Below are positions 1 to 6,000 of a stretch of DNA of 12,022 nt, piece by piece. The notes under the pieces were generated by a model. It was not told the origin of the DNA and searched no databases. It was given only the letters and a program-made list of their open reading frames with translations. The first letter of the stretch is position 1. Every line of letters begins with the position of its first letter. The stretch comes from Thermoleophilia bacterium (lineage in GTDB: Bacteria; Actinomycetota; Thermoleophilia; Gaiellales; SKUG01), in assembly GCA_025964405.1 (NCBI GenBank), contig JAOPYW010000332.1, positions 1-12,022 of the forward strand. The letters run 5' to 3'. The position numbers and the translations under genes were made by a program.

Positions 1-1389
1 GGGAATGTGTAGTTCGATGCTTCCCACGTCGTCACGTTGCGCCACCCGGGCGGTTCCACCGTGCGCCTGGGCGATCGCACGTACGATGGAGAGGCCAAGT
101 CCCGCGCCGTGGGATGTTCGGGACGCCTCCTCGCGGGTGAAGCGATCGAACGCATGGTCTGCGAGCGACGCCGGAATCCCGGGACCTTCGTCGCGCACCT
201 CCAACACCAACTCGAGCTCCGGGGAATGGAGCGTTGCGTGGACCGTGACCGCTCCCGTGCCATGGCGAAACGCGTTGTCGATGAGGTTGCCCAGCGCCTG
301 TGCGGTGCGGATCGGGTCGACGTCGATCCAGGCGTCGGGGGCGTCGAAGCTGATGCTGCGCCCCTCCCGCTCAGCGCGGCGCGCATAGCGAGCGGCGAGG
401 TCGTCGAAGAGGGTACGGAGATCGACCGCCCTGCGCACCACCGGAAGCGTGTCCTGGTCGGACTGCGCGAGGAGGAGCAGCGATTCCGCGAGCTGGATGA
501 GCCGGTCGACCTCCACTTCGCTCGACTGCAGCGTCGTCCGCAGGTAGTCCACGTGGTTCGCGACCGAGCCCTCGGTCGTCTGGGACGCTGCAAGCGCCAC
601 CTCGATCTCCGTCTTGAGCAGCGCGAGCGGAGTGCGTAGTTCATGGCTCGCGTCGGCCGTGAGCTGCCGTTCGCGTTGGAGGCCCTCGTCGAGGCGAGCG
701 AGCATCTCGTTGAGGGTGACCGCCAGGCGGCTCAACTCGTCGTCGGAGTTCGGCACTTCGAGGCGACGTTGCGTGTGGGTTGGTGTGATCGTACTCGCCT
801 GCCTGCGCATGCGTTCGACTGGGCGAAGTGACATCGCGACTGCGACATAGCCGACGAACGCAGCGCAGACGGCACCGATCAGGCCGCCAGCGAGCAGGAT
901 TCCACCCAGCGATTCCAGGGTGTCGCGTCGTGCGGCGAGCGACGCGCCGGCGACGACGACGACGGGCGTGCCGTCGGCGAGCTGCGTCCGCGTGAACAGG
1001 AGGCGCACGGGAGGCTCGCCGTGCTCGACCTGGAGGCGAGCAGCGCGTGGCTTCGTCGTCGCCTGCCGGATGAACCGGCGAGGCAGCCCATGTTCGAGGT
1101 TGTCGTCGCCATGGTCTGAGATCACCGCGCCGTCGAGGTCGACGATCTGCACGAACGTGTCTTCTCGATCGCCGAAATCGAGTGATTCGACAGCGTCTCC
1201 ATCGGCAGTGTTCGCGGCCACGGCCCTGGAGTCAGCCAGTCGCGTCTCCAAGGCATCGGTCATTGCTCGATCGAGCGCGCGCGACGTTGCGTTGTACACG
1301 TAGGCGCCGATGATCGCGAGCACCGCAATCATTGCGATCGTGAACGCGGCCGCGATCCGCACGCGAACGCTCGGCGTGCGTCGTCTCAC
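1..1389 (-). CDS. Sensor histidine kinase (HAMP, HisKA, HATPase_c), C-terminal end cut by window edge
   Basis: Membrane kinase that should autophosphorylate and pass phosphate to the response regulator encoded just upstream. Reading the minus strand from a GTG at 1389 gives 463 codons with no stop, running off at base 1. Visible: a basic N-terminus, TM1 about residues 11-32, an extracytoplasmic loop about 33-160, TM2 about 161-186 and HAMP about 187-238. The H-box is ADASHELRTPL with phospho-acceptor H249. The ATPase has an N-box (NLIDNAFRHG, N368/N372), G1 (DEGPGIP, 400-406), F-box (FDRF, 414-417) and G2 (GAGLGLSIV, 428-436). All catalytic boxes are present, so probably only a few residues are missing. 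The GTG overlaps the regulator's TGA by 4 bp (GTGA), implying translational coupling. The sensed signal is unknown; the roughly 130-residue loop suggests an envelope cue, and the divergent PepSY gene points the same way (inference). Confidence 0.95.
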   Translation of the reverse strand, partial: MRRRTPSVRVRIAAAFTIAMIAVLAIIGAYVYNATSRALDRAMTDALETRLADSRAVAANTADGDAVESLDFGDREDTFVQIVDLDGAVISDHGDDNLEHGLPRRFIRQATTKPRAARLQVEHGEPPVRLLFTRTQLADGTPVVVVAGASLAARRDTLESLGGILLAGGLIGAVCAAFVGYVAVAMSLRPVERMRRQASTITPTHTQRRLEVPNSDDELSRLAVTLNEMLARLDEGLQRERQLTADASHELRTPLALLKTEIEVALAASQTTEGSVANHVDYLRTTLQSSEVEVDRLIQLAESLLLLAQSDQDTLPVVRRAVDLRTLFDDLAARYARRAEREGRSISFDAPDAWIDVDPIRTAQALGNLIDNAFRHGTGAVTVHATLHSPELELVLEVRDEGPGIPASLADHAFDRFTREEASRTSHGAGLGLSIVRAIAQAHGGTARVAQRDDVGSIELHIP

Positions 1390-2072
1390 GAGCGTCCACC
1401 ATCGGCGCGGAGCCGATACCCGGCGCCACGTACGGTCTCGATCGATTTCAGGCCGAACGGCGTGTCGATCTTGGAGCGCAGGTGTCGAACGTAGACGTCG
1501 ACCACGTTCGATCGGGCCTCGTAGTTCTCATCCCACGCGCGGTCGAGGATCGCCTCTCGAGTGACCACGGCCCCCGCGTTCCGCAGCAGCAGGCCGAGCA
1601 CGCGAATCTCGGTCGGCGACATCTCGATCGTCGTTTCGCCACGATGGACGGTGAGGTGGGCGATGTCGAGAACCAGATCGCCAGCGCGCAGCGTCTTGGC
1701 ATCGACGTGTGTGCCAGTTCGGCGGGTCAGGGCATTCAGCCGTGCGCGGAGTTCCGCAAGTGCGAAGGGCTTGACCAGATAGTCGTCGGCGCCAGCCTCG
1801 AGTCCTTCGACACGGTCGGTCACCGCGTCCCGCGCGGTGAGCATGAGTACGGGGGTCCACACGCCTCGCGCGCGTAGGCGTCGACAGGTCGCGAAGCCAT
1901 CCATGCCGGGAAGCATGACGTCGAGGATGATCACGTCGCAGGGCGCGCCCAAGGCGCTGTCGATGAGCTGCGGACCTGTCTGGACCACCCCGACCTGGGT
2001 ACGCTCATCGGTCAACCCGCGGCGAAGCAGGTCGCCCATCTTGGAATCGTCTTCGGCGATGAGAATGCGCAT
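1386..2072 (-). CDS. OmpR/PhoB-family response regulator
   Basis: DNA-binding partner of the downstream kinase. From ATG 2072 the protein is 228 residues, normal for the family. The receiver domain starts MRILIAEDDSKMGDLLRRG, with the acidic pair E7/D8-D9. The phospho-acceptor is the second D of VIILDVMLPGMDG, and the conserved K is in DDYLVKPFALAEL. The C-terminal winged helix has the typical TPTEIRVLGLLL-type helix (here MSPTEIRVLGLLLRNAG) and ends DVYVRHLRSKID...IETVRGAGYRL. An upstream in-frame GTG at 2093 would add seven residues (VRETTRV), but the conserved family start is MRILIAEDD, so 2072 is chosen. The spacing from a GAGG to this ATG is short. The upstream region has 11-bp-period GTTCA repeats, so autoregulation is likely (inference). 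Confidence 0.95.
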   Translation of the reverse strand: MRILIAEDDSKMGDLLRRGLTDERTQVGVVQTGPQLIDSALGAPCDVIILDVMLPGMDGFATCRRLRARGVWTPVLMLTARDAVTDRVEGLEAGADDYLVKPFALAELRARLNALTRRTGTHVDAKTLRAGDLVLDIAHLTVHRGETTIEMSPTEIRVLGLLLRNAGAVVTREAILDRAWDENYEARSNVVDVYVRHLRSKIDTPFGLKSIETVRGAGYRLRADGGRS

Positions 2073-2211
2073 GACCCTCGTAGTCTCGCGCACGAACCTG
2101 AACGGGAGATGAACGCCGCCCCGCGACGTTCATCCGGTTTTCACGTAGAGCGCGCACCATGGTCAGTGCACACCGGGAACCCATTCCCGACAACGCACGA
2201 GAGGAATCGAC
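2073..2211. promoter_or_regulatory. Divergent control region between response regulator and PepSY gene
   Basis: 139 bp shared by the two divergent genes. It holds GATGAACG (2108-2115) and its exact inverse CGTTCATC (2127-2134), separated by 11 nt. On the minus strand GTTCA occurs at 2114-2110 and again at 2103-2099, an 11-bp period. On the plus strand GTTCA (2128-2132) is followed 11 bp later by TTTCA (2139-2143). OmpR/PhoB-type regulators bind direct repeats of about 11-bp period, so this looks like two back-to-back response-regulator sites. No convincing -35/-10 pair was found for either gene. Confidence 0.6.
2200..2205 (+). promoter_or_regulatory. Ribosome binding site of the PepSY-repeat gene
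   Basis: AGAGGA lies 6 nt before ATG 2212 and fixes that start. Confidence 0.75.
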
Positions 2212-2871
2212 ATGAAGGTTTCCAAGAGGACGATCGCAATCGGAGTTGCCTGCGCCGCGCTCGGTTCGCTGGGTGGCGGCTATGCCGTCGCCGGTCCCGG
2301 TTCAGACGTCGCAACGAAGGGTTCGAGCGCCGATGAGGACCATGGCGACAAGGGGGAGGGTCGGCACGAGGAGCTGACCGGCACGACCCTGTCCAAGGCG
2401 AGCGATGCCGCACTCACGAAGGTCGGCGAGGGCAAGGTGACCGAGACCGAGAGGGGTGACCACGGAACCGCCTTCGAGGTCGAGGTGACCAAGGATGACG
2501 GCTCGCAGGTCGACGTCGAGCTTGACGCGGCATTCGTGGTCACGGCGGTCAAGGCCGACGCGCCCGAGGCGAACGACGCCAGTGGCGAAGGTGATGACGA
2601 AGCCGACGGCGCGAACCGCAGCGAGGGCGATGACGGGGAGAGCAAGCAGGAACTGACCGGGAGCGACCTGGCCAAGGCGAGCAAGGCTGCCCTGGGCCGG
2701 GTCGGCGAAGGCAAGGTCACGAAGACCGAGAAGGGCGATGACGGCGAGGCCGCCTTCGAAGTCGAAGTGACCAAGGACGATGGTTCGCAGGTCGACGTCG
2801 AGCTGGACGCCAGCTTTGCGGTGACGGCCGCGAATCTTGACATCCCGGAAGCTGGTGACCACGCGGACTGA
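2212..2871 (+). CDS. Secreted protein with two tandem PepSY-like domains
   Basis: 219 residues. The Sec signal peptide has basic K2/K5/R6, a hydrophobic core about 8-22 and a likely cut after AVA (25-27). The mature protein is two near-identical blocks of about 62 residues (54-115 and 147-209). Each starts ELTG, has an amphipathic helix (LxKASxAAL), then VGEGKVTxTExG and a strand pair FEVEVTKDDGSQVDVELDA. This alpha/beta layout with a late 'DG' hairpin is that of PepSY domains, which are small exported domains often found beside two-component systems or fused to peptidases, where they inhibit or modulate. An acidic linker (116-146) joins the blocks. Divergent from a response regulator/kinase pair, it may be a target or periplasmic modulator of that system (inference). 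The PepSY call rests on pattern, not a profile search. Confidence 0.85.
   Translation: MKVSKRTIAIGVACAALGSLGGGYAVAGPGSDVATKGSSADEDHGDKGEGRHEELTGTTLSKASDAALTKVGEGKVTETERGDHGTAFEVEVTKDDGSQVDVELDAAFVVTAVKADAPEANDASGEGDDEADGANRSEGDDGESKQELTGSDLAKASKAALGRVGEGKVTKTEKGDDGEAAFEVEVTKDDGSQVDVELDASFAVTAANLDIPEAGDHAD
2371..2556 (+). repeat. First PepSY-like repeat unit
   Basis: Codes residues 54-115. It matches 2650-2838 closely in both protein and DNA; for example the stretch for KDDGSQVDVEL differs only at a few wobble positions. This indicates a fairly recent tandem duplication. Confidence 0.85.
2650..2838 (+). repeat. Second PepSY-like repeat unit
   Basis: Codes residues 147-209. It is the partner copy of 2371-2556, separated from it by an acidic, low-complexity linker rich in D, E and G. 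One residue longer (DGEAAFEV against HGTAFEV). Confidence 0.85.
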
Positions 2872-2904
2872 TCAGCGCCGCCAGCGTAGGTCGATCACGG
2901 ACCG

Positions 2905-2936
2905 CGCAGCCCTTGGCGACGTTGCCAGGGGCTGCG
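2905..2936 (+). terminator. Hairpin terminator after the PepSY gene
   Basis: The arm at 2905-2917 (CGCAGCCCTTGGC) pairs over all 13 positions, with one G-T wobble, to 2924-2936 (GCCAGGGGCTGCG), leaving a GACGTT loop. It lies 34 bp past the stop codon. It lacks a clear T-run, as is common for high-GC actinobacterial terminators. It separates the PepSY gene from the giant gene. Confidence 0.75.
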
Positions 2937-3017
2937 TGTACGTCCGGACGACGCTTCCAGCCGCGCCGCAGTGAAGACCTCAGTAAATCGAGCATGAGAT
3001 GGTTCAAGTTCACTGAA

Positions 3018-3023
3018 TATCCT
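3018..3023 (+). promoter_or_regulatory. Possible -10 box for the giant repeat-protein gene
   Basis: TATCCT fits TAnnnT and sits in an unusually A/T-rich patch (about 2983-3023), 17 bp before ATG 3041. It would give a 5' leader of roughly 10 nt with no Shine-Dalgarno. No -35 match was seen. GTTCA pentamers at 3002, 3008 and 3030 surround it. Confidence 0.35.
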
Positions 3024-3040
3024 GCCGACGTTCACCCCCG

Positions 3041-6000
3041 ATGTCTGCCCCACGCCCCCCTCGTGTGCTCCGGCTCGCCGGTGCATGCACACTCCTCTCC
3101 GTCCTGCTGTCGACCCTGCTGGTGAGCGCCGCCTCGGCCGCCCCCGCGAAGCTCGTCGTGAAGGGGGCGGCGACCGAGGGCTCGGCCCTCACGGTCAAGC
3201 CACCGAAGGGCGCGAAGGTCGCGTGGCAACGATGCGCCGCCAACGGCACGCGATGCATCGCCATCAAGTCGGCGGTCAAGACGCGCTACACCCTCACGGC
3301 GACCGACGTCGGCTCCGTGGTGCGTGTCGTGTCTGGCAAGGGAAAGGCGCAGCTGCGCTCCAAGCCGACCGCTCGCATCCGGCCGCAGGCTCCCAAGGTC
3401 ACGTCCGCACCGACGATCTCGGGAACAGGTGCCGCTGGTGCACCCGTGACCACCTCGCCGGGCACCTGGACGCCGCGCGGACGTGTGATGACGTTCACGT
3501 ACCAGTGGCTTCGGTGCTCGGGCTCCGCGTGCACGCCGATCGCAGGCGCCACGAACAATTCCTACGTGCCGGGTGCGAACGAAGTAGGCGCCGAGCTGCG
3601 GGCCGACGTGTCGGCGACGACCACGCTGCGGGGCGTGTCTGCCACGTCGCGCACGCGATCGACCACTCCCCTGCCGGTGTGGATGCCCGAGGTCACGAAC
3701 GTGCGCGCACCGACGATCACTGGCACCGCGCTCGAGGGCGCGACCCTGCACGCAGCGCGCGGTGCGTGGGCCGCCGGTGATTTTCCGGTGGCGACGACCA
3801 TCGCCTGGGTCCGGTGTGCAGCATCGTGCGCAGCCATCGCCGGGGCGACCGGCGACGACTATGCGATCACCGCAGCCGATGTCGGCAGCCAGCTCCGCGT
3901 CAGCGTCACGGGCGCTGCCGGGCCGTCGACCGCGACCGCGTCGAGCAGCTCGACCGCTCGCGTGGCGGCGTTCGTGCCCGTCAACCAGTCGCTTCCCTCG
4001 GTGTCGCCTGGCGGCGGTGTCGGCATCGGCGACACGCTCACCGCCGTCGACGGCGGCTGGACCACCCTCGCGCCGAACTCCTTCACCTACCAGTGGCAGC
4101 GCTGCACGCCTCCGGGGATCGCGACGTGTGTCGACATCGCCGGCGCAACCAGTGCCTCGTACGTCACGGCCGTGGCAGACGCCACGTTCACCGTGCGCGT
4201 GCGCGTCGTCGCCCATCACCTCTCCGCGGCAGCGACGGCGACGAGTGGCGTCACCCAGCCCGTGACGGGCGCAGGCCCGACGAACACGGTTGCTCCCGCT
4301 ATCACCGGCCAGGCCGTGCGCGACGATCTCCTGACGGCCAGCAGTGGCACCTTCACCGGGCCCGGGCTGATCACGACTGCCGGTCAGTGGCAGCGGTGCA
4401 CTGCGTCAGGCACCTCCTGCGCCGACATCGACGGCGAGATCGCCTCGAGCTACCTCCTCGGACCCGCTGACATCGGGTCGACCATCGTGTATGCCGTGAC
4501 CGCTTCCAACGCGTGGGGAACCGCCGTGCGAGCGAGCGCCGCGACGGCCGTGATCGCTGCGCCCGATCCGGTGAACGTCACGCCTCCCGCCGTGACCGGC
4601 ACCCTGTTCGACGGTGGCTCCGCCTCGGCGTCGACGGGAACCTGGACGGGTCGTGCGCCGATCGCCTACACCTACCAGTGGCAGCGATGCAACGGCAGCG
4701 GCGCGGCATGCGCGTCGATTGGCGGTGCGACATCAGCCACGCTCGCGCTCGGTGCGGCAGACGTCGCGGCCACGCTCAAGGTCGTCGTCACGGCGACCAA
4801 CGCCCCGCACCCGGCGGCAGACCTGTCGGCGACCTCCCCGGCCAGTGGCCTGGTCGGCGCGTCGCGGGTTCCGGCACTGGTCACTGCTCCCACCATCACC
4901 GGCACGGTGCAGGATGGCGGCACGCTCACGTGGCACGCGGGTACCTACACCGGCCTCGCTCCGTTCACGATGACGCGACAGTGGCAACGCTGCGACGCGG
5001 TCGGCGCGAACTGCGTCGACGTCGGGGGAGCGACGGGCGCTTCCTACGTGCTCGTGTCAGCCGACGTGGCGAAGACCATTCGCGTTCGCGAGCGTGCGAC
5101 GAACGCGTTCGGCAACTCCGGCGACACGCCGAGTGGCAGCACGGTGGTCGTGGCCGCCGCGCCGCCGACGATCGTCACGCTGCCGCTTGTCACCGGATCG
5201 ACGATCGACGGTGCCACGCTGACGGCAGGCAGCGGCTCCTGGAACGGCTCCCCCACGATCACCTATGCCTACCAGTGGCGACGCTGCGACGCGTCGGGTG
5301 CGACCTGTAGCAACGTCGGAACCGGCGCCCCGACGTACACGCTCGTCGCCGCCGATGTCGCGGGCACGATGCGCGTCGTGGTGACCGCCACGAACGCTGC
5401 GGGGTCGGGTGCTCCGGCGACGTCGGCCATGAGTGCGGTCATCGCCGCAGCCCCGCCGGTCGTGGGCGCACCGCTCCCCACCGTCAGCGGCACACTCGTG
5501 CGCAACGGCGTGGTGTCGACCACGAACGGCACATACACGGGCACGGCGCCGTTCACCTACACCTACCAGTGGCAGCGCTGCAACGCCGGCGGCACGGGGT
5601 GCGCGAACATCATCGGCGCGACGTCGGCGAACTACGTGCTCGCCGTGGCTGACGTCGGCGCGACCGTGCTCGCGCGGGTCACGGCGCACTCGAGCTTCTC
5701 GGGAGCGACCGCAACCGCGAGCAGCGCTGCGACGACGGTGATCGCCGACGTGCTGCTGCCGCCGAGCGAGACGGCACAGGTCGCGATCGACGGCGACCCG
5801 CTGCAGGGCCTGAGCCTCGCCGTGCAGCCGGCGACGTTCGTCGGCACGGCTCCGATCACCCACGCCTACCAGTGGCAGCGATGCGACGGCCTCGGTGTCG
5901 TGTGCGCCGACGTCGCGGACGTGGGCGATCCGAGTGGAGCGACGTGGCTGCTCGGTGCGGCCGATGTCGGGCACACGATGCGCGTCATCGACACCGGTAC

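Noticed and set aside
2073..2093. GTG 2093 as the response-regulator start
   Set aside because: It adds seven residues before the conserved MRILIAEDD start, and they overlap the candidate promoter region.
3086..3088. C16 of the giant protein as a lipoprotein cysteine
   Set aside because: It precedes the hydrophobic core instead of following it, and the preceding residues do not form a lipobox; a standard signal-peptidase site near residue 33 fits better.
3032..4219. Long minus-strand open frame (395 codons) opposite the giant gene, and similar ones at 5057-5974, 6392-7261 and 7418-8575
   Set aside because: They are arginine-rich shadows of the GC-rich repeat gene, with no domain, no ribosome site and the same repeat phase as the plus-strand modules.
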